From Amyloporia xantha (taxonomy: Eukaryota; Basidiomycota; Agaricomycetes; Polyporales; Adustoporiaceae), in assembly GCA_036971615.1 (NCBI GenBank), contig JAYKKR010000019.1:248001-312000 (forward strand): DNA of 64,000 bases, in the 5' to 3' direction. The notes below the pieces were generated by a model. It was not told where the DNA came from, made no database searches, and worked only from the letters and a program-made list of their open reading frames with translations. Position numbers and translations under genes: made by a program. This document shows positions 23,235 through 32,800 of the stretch, piece by piece (within the stretch, counting starts at the first letter, position 1; each line of letters starts with the position of its first letter).

Positions 23235-23557
23235 GATGGATTGGACAGACGTGTTTGTCCAGGGTCTATGCGACGACGACACGTGACACACGCGACTCCT
23301 GACGCGACGCGCTTTGAGCACGGTCAAAGCCTCGCGTCGCTTGGACGTGCGCGGTCGCTCGCGCTTTGCTCTCGAAATTCTCATTGTCCTGGCAGGACCA
23401 GTTTGGTATATATAGAGCTCCCTCTTTCTTGTTTCTCCCCATCTTCTGTTTCTCACTTTCGTACTCGATAGGTATCTACATATCTCGTATCCCTCATCTT
23501 CTGTTTCTCACTTTCGTACTCGATAGTCTTCCCGACTTCGAGTACTTATTTTTCATC
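23235..23557 (+). repeat. Ngaro split repeat A1 (5' terminus and promoter)
   Basis: It is identical in extent (323 bp) to A2 at about 27726-28048. It contains a TATA-like TATATATAGAG (near 23407) and an internal duplication of TTCTGTTTCTCACTTTCGTA. It likely drives element transcription. Confidence 0.9.
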
Positions 23558-23678
23558 AGGAATTCCACCACGCTCGCGACCTCTCCCTGCTCGCGGACCC
23601 AACGGTCGATTCCTGAAGCCTTCTGATCTCACTCCTGTGGTCCCCGAAACTCCCACCTCCACAGAAACAATCCCAAAC

Positions 23679-24670
23679 ATGCCTGGTCCCGCAGACGCGT
23701 CTGGCAGTGGTACGGTACTAGCACCCGATCTCGGAGCTACCCCGCCAATCCCGGCTACCCCTGCCACCCCTGCCGCTCCTGCTGCCCCGGTTGCCCCTGC
23801 CGCCCCGCTGCACCTGCGGCTGCCTCTGGTAGTGTCCCAGTGACTCTCTCCATGGAGCAGCTTGCGGGACTTCTTACGCTACTCCGCCCAGCTGCAGCGG
23901 ACGCGGCCTCGGCGGGAGGAACAGCTCCCTCTCAAGTAACCGCGGCATCGTTTCCAGCCTTCTCTATGGCCGCCGGCAGTCAGGTTACACCTGGTATGTC
24001 CCTCCTTGATTTATTCCCATCCGTCAAGGCAGGCGTGCTGTTAGATATTGCACGCCATGATTTCGAGCCCAGCGACCTTTATAAGTTGGATTCCAAGTAC
24101 CGAGACAAGGCCGAGCGTTCCGTGCTCGACCTCTCCGGCAGCACGCTCACAGTACGCAGTACGACAACGAAGGATTACCCATCCTTCCACTCCTTATTCC
24201 TTCCTCTAACGGTATATTTCCGCATCCTTACGGCGTTCGCGGCCTCTAGCAGCAATGGCTCTTTTACCTATCAGGTTAGTACCGGCGCGATGGAATACCT
24301 CTCGCAACTGGAGGTTTTCCACGAAGACTACCAATGGTCTGCAGTACTATCCTATCACATGGAGTTCCATCACCGCCGCTTACGGGAAATGGCGCGTGGT
24401 GAGTACGCTGGCTGGTCGACGATCGATGCCACTCTCCAGGTTAAACACCTTGTCGGACGTGAACGTACGCGCATCAATGCACCTCCCCGTAATGGCGCAC
24501 AGAAGGCCACTGCTCCCTCGACAACTCGTGACAACTCAAATGAGGTCTGTCAACTATTCAACAAAGGGGTCTGCTCTTCTCCATGCCGGTACCGACGAGT
24601 TCACAAATGCTCAACGGCTGGTTGCGGTGCCACGGATCATGGGGCGCACTCCTGTCCAAAATCCACTTGA
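23679..24670 (+). CDS. Ngaro Gag-like protein (probable 5' one-base frameshift)
   Basis: A Pro/Ala-rich N-terminus (PATPATPAAPAAP) begins in one frame at the ATG near 23679 and shifts by one base near 23800 into the main frame, which has its own ATG at 23852. The body (KAGVLLDIARHDF..., YHMEFHHRRL) and the C-terminal Cys/His cluster (CQLFNKGVCSSPCRY...CGATDHGAHSC) match the gag-like ORF of basidiomycete YR retroelements, where the zinc motif binds RNA. The frame ends at a TGA (24668-24670), after which the same frame stays open into the RT. Confidence 0.7.
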
Positions 24671-27004
24671 AGGGCTGGCAGGACGGGTGGTGCACCTGTC
24701 TCTGCCGCCGCTCGTTCTTGCCACCCTCTGGACGAGTCACCCCGGTCCCCCAATGTCTTGGCTTCTCTCGCCCTCGATACCGATACTTCTCTAATAGCCT
24801 GTCCCGTTGACAGCCCTCCGAGTTGTCCCGTTGACACTTCTACAGTTCCCGTTGAACTCTCGCCGTTCTCGCTGTTGCCGCATGCTGCGCTCTTCCCACC
24901 CGGGCCCCCGCCACCTCCACGTCCTAACACCGACCCGCGGTGCAACACCGTCATGCACACCTCCCCCGCCAAGGGTCCACGTGTCGCCTCAACGCTGCAG
25001 CATGATGCTTGGGAGTACTACTTATCAGATTATCCAGACCGCATTTTTGTATCTTCCCTTCTGCATATAATCGATTATGGTGCCTCCATTGGGTTCATCG
25101 GCCCCGAGCATGACCAACACTGCCGCAATCTGAAAACCGCCATCGAGAACCCTGCCGTGATTGATGCTGACATTGCCTCGCTCCTCGCTCACCAGCGCAT
25201 GCATGGCCCCTTCCCCAGCCCACCTCTTCCTGCTTTTCGCTGTTCCCCCCTTGGGACAGTCTCTCGCAAGCGCAAGCCTGGCAAGCTCCGTGTTATCAAT
25301 CACCTCTCTTGGCCTGATACGGCGTCTGTCAACGATGGCATACCCGATTCGGAAGCCCATATCTCCTACGAATCTTTTGAGCAGGCGGTTGCAGAGCTGT
25401 CCCGGCTCGGGCGTGGCACCCTCCTTGCCAAACTTGATCTTAAGGATGCTTTCCGTCACATCCCCGTTCGCACGCAGGACTGGCACCTCCTCGGCTGCCA
25501 GTGGCAAAATTCATTCTACTACTACATCATTCTCGTCTTCGGGCTGAAGACCGCACCTTACATCTTCAACCTATTTTCAGAAGCCTTGCACTGGATCATC
25601 CAACGCCACATCCCAGCTTCTCTTCGTCACTACCTCGACGACTTTCTTTCCCTATTCCGGCCTGGCACATCTGCATCCTACGCCAATGCCGCCATCGACT
25701 GGATCATGGGTCTCGGCGATCTGCTTGGCTTGCATTTCCAGCACGAGAAGACCACGCGCCCCTGTACCGTACTGGAGTTTCTCGGTCTGGAGCTTGACTC
25801 CGAGGCGATGGAAGCCCGGCTCCCCCTGGACAAGCTCGCTTACCTGCGGGAATTGCTTGCTGATTGGTCTTCGAAAGCTCGCTGCACGCTGCGTGAGCTC
25901 CAGGAGCTTGTTGGCTTCCTTCAATTTGTTTCCCAGGTCATCCCTCATTCCCGTGCCTTCATCCGTCGCCTGATTGATTTCTCGACCACTTTCCGCAGCT
26001 CCTACGCTGTCCGCTTCATCCCCGCGTATGCTCGTGCTGATCTACTCTGGTGGCGCACGTTTGTGCCTGCTTGGAATGGCATCCGCCTTCTTCACCCATC
26101 ACGACCTGCCGTTCACATTCATACCGATGCCAGCGGTACCAAGGGTATTGGTGGTGTATATGGGAATCTGTGGTTCGCTTCCCGTGTTCCCCGTCGCTTC
26201 CGGGGTACTCGGCGTGACATCCAGTTCAAGGAGCTCTATGCCGTTATTCAGGCCGTCCTTCGATGGGGCCATCAGTGGGCAGGTTGCCATATCGTGTTTC
26301 ATATTGACAATGAAGTCATCGTAAATGCCGTCACTACCGAGCGAAACCGTTCCCGCCATACCATGACATTGCTGCGTCTCCTCCTAATGCTCGCCGCCTG
26401 CCTTGACTTCTCGTTTTCCGCATCGTGGCTTCCTTCTAAAGCTAACGCGCTCGCTGACGCTGCCTCTCGTTTTCAGTACTCCCGCCTGTTCGAACTGGCA
26501 CCGTACCTGGATCGCAAGCCTTGCTCACCAATCCCCCATCTTACTGGTTTGAAACGCACTCTCACTACTCACGACAAGTCGCATTCTACCTCTGGCACGG
26601 GCTTGCATCCAGCACTCGCAAAACGTACTCCACAGGTCAAAAATCTTTCCTTGACTTCCTACGCCTCCATCCCGCCTATCTTGCCCCCGACGGCTCCTTC
26701 TTACCCGCATCGCAGCGCGCCATCATGGAATGGATCGCCTCCCTTGGTGGGCGCTCTCTGCAACCCAAAACCATTAAATCCTACCTCTGCGCCGTTCGTT
26801 CCCTGCACGTCGACGCCGACCTTCCGTTCGCCGTCTGTGAGGCGCCGGTCGTGCAGCGCCTCATCCGGGGCATCAAGCGCTACCATGGGGAGCGCGAACG
26901 TAACCCCAAACTCCCGATCACCATCGACGTCCTCCGACGGCTGTGTGCCGCCCTCCCGGCTTCACCTGTTTCGGTCTGGGATGCATCTTTCTATGCAGCT
27001 ATAA
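24671..27004 (+). CDS. Ngaro reverse transcriptase-RNase H
   Basis: The frame is open from the gag TGA to 27004, and its first ATG lies only near 24952. Reverse transcriptase motifs include AKLDLKDAFRHIPV (near 25425) and the catalytic YLDDFLSLF (near 25631). RNase H follows with HIHTDASG (near 26113), an internal Glu, and FHIDNE (near 26300). The final ~150 codons overlap the recombinase in another frame and are probably read only in part. The enzyme copies element RNA into DNA that is then circularised. Confidence 0.85.
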   Translation, partial: RAGRTGGAPVSAAARSCHPLDESPRSPNVLASLALDTDTSLIACPVDSPPSCPVDTSTVPVELSPFSLLPHAALFPPGPPPPPRPNTDPRCNTVMHTSPAKGPRVASTLQHDAWEYYLSDYPDRIFVSSLLHIIDYGASIGFIGPEHDQHCRNLKTAIENPAVIDADIASLLAHQRMHGPFPSPPLPAFRCSPLGTVSRKRKPGKLRVINHLSWPDTASVNDGIPDSEAHISYESFEQAVAELSRLGRGTLLAKLDLKDAFRHIPVRTQDWHLLGCQWQNSFYYYIILVFGLKTAPYIFNLFSEALHWIIQRHIPASLRHYLDDFLSLFRPGTSASYANAAIDWIMGLGDLLGLHFQHEKTTRPCTVLEFLGLELDSEAMEARLPLDKLAYLRELLADWSSKARCTLRELQELVGFLQFVSQVIPHSRAFIRRLIDFSTTFRSSYAVRFIPAYARADLLWWRTFVPAWNGIRLLHPSRPAVHIHTDASGTKGIGGVYGNLWFASRVPRRFRGTRRDIQFKELYAVIQAVLRWGHQWAGCHIVFHIDNEVIVNAVTTERNRSRHTMTLLRLLLMLAACLDFSFSASWLPSKANALADAASRFQYSRLFELAPYLDRKPCSPIPHLTGLKRTLTTHDKSHSTSGTGLHPALAKRTPQVKNLSLTSYASIPPILPPTAPSYPHRSAPSWNGSPPLVGALCNPKPLNPTSAPFVPCTSTPTFRSPSVRRRSCSASSGASSATMGSANVTPNSRSPSTSSDGCVPPSRLHLFRSGMHLSMQL

Positions 27005-27603
27005 CCACGGCCTTTGCCGGCTTCCTTCGCTGCGGCGAGTTTACAGTCGATCGTGCCTCCTCCTTTACTCCTGCCACTAATCTTACTCGTGGTGCTGTTC
27101 AGTTTTTACCTTCAATGGATCTTCCCTCTCACGTTCTTCTATCCCTGCCTTCCTCGAAAACCGACCCTTTTCGCAAGGGTGTTTCCATCGTTATAGCTGC
27201 CGCGCCAACCGCCTCTACCTGTGCTGTCTCAGCGCTGCGCCACCTGTTCACGGTTGACCCTCAGCCGCCAAATGCTCCTCTATTCCCCGATGGCTTTGGT
27301 GCAGCCATGACTCGGGCTGGCTTCCTGTCTCGCCTCAAAGCTCTCGTTGGGACCATTGGCCTTGATGACTCCAAGTTCTCGGGGCACAGCTTTCGCCGCG
27401 GGGCTGCAACTTCTGCTGCCACCGTCGGCTACTCTGACTACGAGATTCAGCAGCTTGGACGATGGCGCAGCGATGCTTACCGTCTCTACATCGACGTCCC
27501 TCGCGACCGTATGCTCCACCTCTCCTCTCGACTCCACTGGGCCGATCCTCACACTCAGCCTTTCGTGCCTCCGGCCCTTCCCTTCGTTCCCATCATAGCT
27601 TGA
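26521..27603 (+). CDS. Ngaro tyrosine recombinase
   Basis: The frame overlaps the RT end in a different phase. A SAM-like N-terminal DNA-binding part (TRKTYSTGQKSFLDF) is followed by the catalytic domain: Arg I in GFLRCGEF, His-x-x-Arg in GHSFRRGAAT, a following Trp in LGRWRSD, and the nucleophilic Tyr in AYRLYID. All expected catalytic residues are present, so the enzyme could be active. It integrates the circular DNA intermediate. The exact start is unclear; no good ATG is near the 5' end, so internal initiation or fusion to RT is likely. Confidence 0.88.
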   Translation: MLTNPPSYWFETHSHYSRQVAFYLWHGLASSTRKTYSTGQKSFLDFLRLHPAYLAPDGSFLPASQRAIMEWIASLGGRSLQPKTIKSYLCAVRSLHVDADLPFAVCEAPVVQRLIRGIKRYHGERERNPKLPITIDVLRRLCAALPASPVSVWDASFYAAITTAFAGFLRCGEFTVDRASSFTPATNLTRGAVQFLPSMDLPSHVLLSLPSSKTDPFRKGVSIVIAAAPTASTCAVSALRHLFTVDPQPPNAPLFPDGFGAAMTRAGFLSRLKALVGTIGLDDSKFSGHSFRRGAATSAATVGYSDYEIQQLGRWRSDAYRLYIDVPRDRMLHLSSRLHWADPHTQPFVPPALPFVPIIA

Positions 27604-27727
27604 GCTCGGCCCGGCGGCCCCATTCCGGGGTGCCCGTCACACCCCGGAACGGTCCCAGGTCGCGCAAGAGAGTGGCGGCGACACGAAATATCATTTCGTT
27701 AGCCCATTCACGAAGGAGGGTCATAGA
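27598..27727 (+). repeat. Ngaro split repeat B1
   Basis: It includes the stop codon of the recombinase (27601-27603) and a 10-bp perfect hairpin (TTCCGGGGTG / CACCCCGGAA). It is duplicated as B2. Confidence 0.88.
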
Positions 27728-28048
27728 TGGATTGGACAGACGTGTTTGTCCAGGGTCTATGCGACGACGACACGTGACACACGCGACTCCTGACGCGACG
27801 CGCTTTGAGCACGGTCAAAGCCTCGCGTCGCTTGGACGTGCGCGGTCGCTCGCGCTTTGCTCTCGAAATTCTCATTGTCCTGGCAGGACCAGTTTGGTAT
27901 ATATAGAGCTCCCTCTTTCTTGTTTCTCCCCATCTTCTGTTTCTCACTTTCGTACTCGATAGGTATCTACATATCTCGTATCCCTCATCTTCTGTTTCTC
28001 ACTTTCGTACTCGATAGTCTTCCCGACTTCGAGTACTTATTTTTCATC
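27726..28048 (+). repeat. Ngaro split repeat A2
   Basis: This is the second copy of A1, joined directly to B1; the join reproduces the circle junction expected of the replication intermediate. Confidence 0.9.
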
Positions 28049-28124
28049 CCCTCCCATCCGCTCTCCCTCCGACTTTGTCTCTTTCTTTGTCTGTAGTAGT
28101 TCGCTCATGTATTCGCTCCCACCG

Positions 28125-28254
28125 GCTTGAGCTCGGCCCGGCGGCCCCATTCCGGGGTGCCCGTCACACCCCCGGAACGGTCCCAGGTCGCGCAAGAGAG
28201 TGGCGGCGACACGAAATATCATTTCGTTAGCCCATTCACGAAGGAGGGTCATAG
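28125..28254 (+). repeat. Ngaro split repeat B2 (3' terminus)
   Basis: This is a copy of B1 with one extra C in the hairpin arm. About 76 bp of unique, pyrimidine-rich DNA separate it from A2. Confidence 0.88.
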
Positions 28255-28505
28255 AGTCGCAACAAAGGGCTTATTCTCATATATGCAGCTTACATAAGCA
28301 GCAAGGTCGGACAGCTCGCGATCCTATTGCGTTGGATGGAGGCCCTTATTCGCAATTCGGTCACCATCAATCTTTAGAGAACACATTTCCACCCAGTCTG
28401 ATGGTACCCGAATTTTATTTAATGTCCTTTGACTTCACATTTTGATTCTTTCGTACTTTCTCTCTGCCAAACTGGTGTAAGCGTGACAGCCACAGGTCAC
28501 GTGAA

Positions 28506-28532
28506 GTAGTCGAGAATGACTTGGGCCTATCT
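28506..28532 (-). repeat. Right terminal inverted repeat of the TIR element
   Basis: It is an exact reverse complement of 23096-23122 and is directly followed by the TA duplication and the resumed ICMT frame. Confidence 0.92.
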
Positions 28533-28754
28533 TATGGGAGCCACGGATCGTGGCTGAGGGAGTGTCGGATATTGGATATGATATGGGGAAAAGCAGCTGT
28601 GGGATGCTATCTGGTATTTGTTATGGGCGGGATAACAGTTGCTCTGGTCCGTCCGCATGTGGAGGATGCTTTGTTGAGAGAACGGTTTGGGGCAGAGTGG
28701 GATGAGTGGGCAAAGAGGGTGCCTTACAGGCTTATACCGTATATATATTGAATT

Positions 28755-29100
28755 ACTGTTGTGGTATGTCTCTCCCCATGATTGGTCGATGCTGGATTGC
28801 ACTAACGGAAATGAGTACAGCACGTAGTGCTATTGCTCAAGGGCTCTATCGAGATCGTGGAGGAACTTGTTTGATCATTCAGGGCATGTTGTACGCATGC
28901 GACAGGCAAATCAAATACAGACAAGAACGCTCTCTTATTGGATCCGCGCCATAGGTCAGATGCGCTGTGGGGCATCCTGAACCCGCAATAGCATTTCCAG
29001 AAGACTGACAGGCTGCCATGATGAATGCGTCGAACTGACAATTAAGCTCGGACCATTGCACAGTCTTCGAACGTGAATCCTATGGCCGGTCATTTCACTA
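28755..29100. other. Spacer between ICMT copies C and D
   Basis: No gene recognised. Sequence near 28990-29040 may be a decayed part of copy D, but I cannot align it with confidence. Confidence 0.4.
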
Positions 29101-29104
29101 GTCT

Positions 29105-29632
29105 TGCAGACGATTCTTGCGATCGAGTATAGTATAGGCAACCCGCGAATATGAAGCCCGCTCTCAGAGAAGACCGTCGAGACACTTGTCAATGGTCCCG
29201 TTTCCCTTGCCAGCATGATCAACGTTTCATCGGCTTTTCTCATCGGGAGATTGGTCTCGCGACCCTCAGCGGGTTCATTCGTTATCAGTGCTATCGCGCG
29301 CTCGGACGCCTCTTCACGTTCGAAGTGGCCGTGAAGAATGACCACCAACTCGTGACGACCGGACCATATGCGTACGTTCGCCATCCGTCCTACACCGGTG
29401 CGCGAGCCGCCATGATCGGCATCGGCATATGTTATGCCAGTCCCGGGTCGTGGATGAGGGAGTGTCGTATTTTGTTGCATTCCTCATCGCTGGACTTTCG
29501 GTTGCAGTTGTACGCCCCCCGATCGAGGACACATTATTGAGGAAGAAATTCGGGACGCAATGGGACGAGTGGGCGAAGAGAGTGCCATACAGGCGGATTT
29601 GTACATACGCTGATGGGTCTCCCTTCCTGTGA
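29105..29632 (+). pseudogene. ICMT/Ste14-like copy D, decayed
   Basis: Sequence matching exon 2 of copies A-C (ETLVNGPVSLAS, GFIRYQCYRALGR, GPYAYVRHPSYTG, GICYASPGSWMRECR, then DEWAKRVPYR) is present but broken by at least two frame changes (near 29255 and 29467) and a short deletion after the RECRI segment. The final PYIY is lost. No exon 1 is recognised. It cannot encode an active enzyme. Confidence 0.8.
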
Positions 29633-29859
29633 CTATTGCCAGGTACTTCTCTCACGGCTTTGATATATCGCAGGCCTGATCAGCGGTGTTTTACAGTATA
29701 TTGCAATTGGCCTTCTCGTATATAAGGCTGGAGAATATTTAGCCCTTGTTCTCGGATCGCAATCGGAGTGCACATCACATCACTTTGTTCAGTCGGGTCC
29801 GAACTGTAAGGTTCGTACGTCAACTCGGGGTCCCACACTGCGGGATGATGCAAACTCAT

Positions 29860-32800
29860 GATGGATGTGCTCGAAGCCTCGAAGTGTGCTGCTCTTGCCC
29901 CACAGTTCTGACATAGGTTAGACTAGACCATCCTGCATCAAACATGAAAATTTTCCATGTTTCCTTTTGAAGAGGGTGGGCTGTGTCGGTCAATCGATGG
30001 AGACTGATTAGGTTGGATTTGACCACCCCCCATGACTGTCCCGAAGTAGTGCATACCTCCAAGCCTTGAAGTGAACGACACTATATATCCCTGTCCGACT
30101 TCGCGTCCCTGAGGTAATTTGAGGCGAGCTTTTCGTCCTAATCAGCGTTTAAGACTGACGTACTGAACAGTCTACTATACTGGGCAGGCGGCTGGAGGCG
30201 GGCGCTCACGTCACTCTAGGTGAAACTCATGTTCAAATTAGAGTTTCGAGACCAATCTTGGGGGGGTAAAGGTGGTCATCTAGGAGAGTTGCCAGGGTCC
30301 CGTATCGACCTGTGCAGATGCGATACATGGGTCGAGGGTTTAAAAAAGCGAAGGGCCATAACTTCGACTTCGCGAACGCTGGTGCTTTTTACCCAGTGCA
30401 GATATCCATGGCGACTCACACCGTGCACCTGAATGATACCATGGGCTGCGCCTTTGTTGGCGTGCTCTTTGCCATATTGTGCGTTATCATTCTGTCCAAT
30501 ATGGTGACGGTCTGTAGCTTATTAAACCTCATCAGATTATATGGCATTTCGTGCGCTCAAGTTCTGTACTACTCGAAGGAATACCCAAAGGATAAAATGC
30601 GCACGAAGGTCTTGGTGTGTCTACGCCTCTGTCATTGTCGCTATCCTATCGCTAATACTTTCGATGCTCAGGTGGGCGGACTGTTGTGCGTATACGGTCT
30701 ATTATCAGATTGTGCGCCTTTACATTGCGCACCCCAGTGCCCTTGATACCGGAAGAACGGCCCTAGACATAGCGGTGAGTTCCTCGGTACTGCAGTGTCG
30801 AATAACCCGTCGACGATCGCTGGCAGTTTCTCTGGTTCTGGCTCGTGACAAGTCATGGAGATTTGGAAAACGTGATACTGCTCCCGAAGTACGTCTATGA
30901 TTGATACATGGCTCCAGTTTCATGCTAATGCAAGGAGGGTCTAGGACACTCACAGTGAGTCATAAACGATCCTCAAATAACAATATTCTTAAACTGTGAC
31001 TGCAGGCTGAATTCTTCCTTGCCGTAAGCTTTTCTATGCTTGCTCACATTTGCTTTACTGACGATCTCATAGGCGCTGACTATTTTTATCGTACAATGGT
31101 CTGCAGTGTTGAGGTTCCTATTATTGAGAGTTGTACTCAAACCTTATCTTCCAGCTACTTCGTTTACACTATCTGGCAATGTGGGCCTACCTTATTTCTA
31201 GCCCTTACCTTTTGCTGACACTGTCTTCATTGAAGTACTGAAAGGACGATGGTACCGAGGAGGTTTCACTTCAATTGTTGTCAGTACTGTGTCCTTAAAT
31301 ATATATGTATGGCGCTTACACAAAGTCTCAAGTTGGCGCTCTCGCTCATCTCATTTGGTACGTCTTGTGATGTTTCCTGCAAGCGCTCAAATTCACGTGC
31401 GATATATCATCTCAAGTGGGCGGTGTTGGTACGTATCATCCGGAACATCATGTAGATTAATGTGCTGATAATCCATACCCAGTTTCTGTTGAACGGATGT
31501 GAGTCAATGTCACAGTTGTGGATCCAAACTCATGATATTTTCTCAGTAACCTCAGCAAAGTGGGAAGTCAAGCCGTGGCGGATGCTGCCGTTTGTGTCAT
31601 TTAACATTTGTTCTCGAATATCTGATAGAATTAGGAAATAGGTTCCTGCTGCTATTCAAACTGCTGTTGCTTTTGCAACGGATGTTCTTGTCACATGCGG
31701 TTTGTGTTGGGGCTTATATCGAAAGAAGACAGCTTTCAAAGGGTGGGTGTAAGGTGCAACATGCCGCACTCATGTCTTACTTTTGCACATTAGGACAGCA
31801 GTGTTGATCTCGACGTTGATGATGTATGCCCTCCATCGAGGTATCTTCACTGGGTACGATGATGTCGCGTTTGACTAAGGTATTCATAGCTAATGATATC
31901 TTGCTAGTCTGATACAGCTGGCGCATTTCGCGACGGTGCGTGTAGAAGAAATCTTGGGTCTGAACATATTTGACGATTTATGTATGAGGCTAGTTCATAA
32001 GCACGCTGGGTGAAAGTAAGCTGTATTGGATGATTTGGCACCTCCCGGCTAGCAAGAGTGGGTAATGTGTGGATCACATCTTAGCGACACGCACTCACTC
32101 CTGCGCACTAGTCTACGTCAACTCTCTTCTTGCAGTGCACGTTTCTCGATCTATCTTCCCGTGCTAAACTCACAGGTCAATATAGACTGAACGTTCGACA
32201 TCACCTTAGCAGAACAGGCATCGGTATAGTGGAGACTCACATTTCAACCGATTCGGTCCCTCTCAATACCCTGCGTCAAGATGTGTCCCATCCTCAGATA
32301 CAGTGTGTCCTTGTAAACCCTTTTTGATATCTCTCATTCTCTGACACCTCGGTCTCGTCTTCGCGACATATTTGGATAGGCGTCTGGGTATGCCGCGCTC
32401 CTCACCTTTGCACACGCACATCATGTTTACTAAGGAGATTTTCCGGGACAACGGTGAGACGATCACAGAGCAGACGGAGATTATCTGAGCGGAGAGAGGC
32501 CACGATCGAGTAGATACACAATATTGGTCTGCTCTTCTTGGTGTTTTGACGAAGTTTGGCGAGTCGATGTTATGCACCAGATCCTCTTTGACCTTCATAT
32601 ATGCCACCAACGTGAATCATCGTGAGAACTGGCTGGACCACTTGAATTTAAATGCATGACCGTATAGGCACTGCAGCCTCTATGCATGTCTCCAGCCCAC
32701 GTGCCTGCCGACGCGATGTGCGTGGCCATCTGGTCTCTGTCTCTTTGCTGCTGCATGTCCGTCGCTGCAGCCATCCAAGCTTCTGGCCGCTCCCTAGTTC

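Larger units (their letters stand above)
23235..28254 (+). mobile_element. Ngaro-type tyrosine-recombinase retrotransposon
   Basis: The order is A1 - gag - RT/RNase H - tyrosine recombinase - B1 - A2 - B2. This is the split-direct-repeat layout of Ngaro/PAT-type DIRS elements, which integrate a circular DNA by a recombinase and leave no target duplication. The flanks share only GA, in agreement. No integrase, protease or methyltransferase is present; absence of the methyltransferase separates Ngaro from DIRS1. The two A copies and the two B copies are nearly identical, indicating a young insertion. Confidence 0.92.
23096..28532. mobile_element. TIR DNA element with TA target duplication, hosting a Ngaro element
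   Basis: Perfect 27-bp inverted repeats (AGATAGGCCCAAGTCATTC...) lie at 23096-23122 and 28506-28532, flanked by TA at 23094-23095 and 28533-28534. TA duplication with TIRs is typical of the Tc1/mariner superfamily. Its own DNA is only about 139 bp on the left and 278 bp on the right, with no transposase, so it is a ~0.42-kb MITE-like element that itself received the Ngaro retroelement. Confidence 0.9.
22537..28751 (+). pseudogene. ICMT/Ste14-like copy C, split by a transposon
   Basis: Exon 1 (22537-22701) and exon 2 (from 22755) closely follow copies A and B: MSLVKLPVLL, TPPQPKVPAS, GPYAYVRHPSYTG. The frame runs to 23095, where a TIR element is inserted inside the codon run for GVGFCYGS. Host sequence resumes at 28535 in the same frame and ends with RVPYRLIPYIY and TGA at 28749-28751. 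Apart from the insertion no lesion is seen, so the gene was intact when hit. The element may act as a giant intron only if spliced, for which there is no evidence. Confidence 0.88.
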
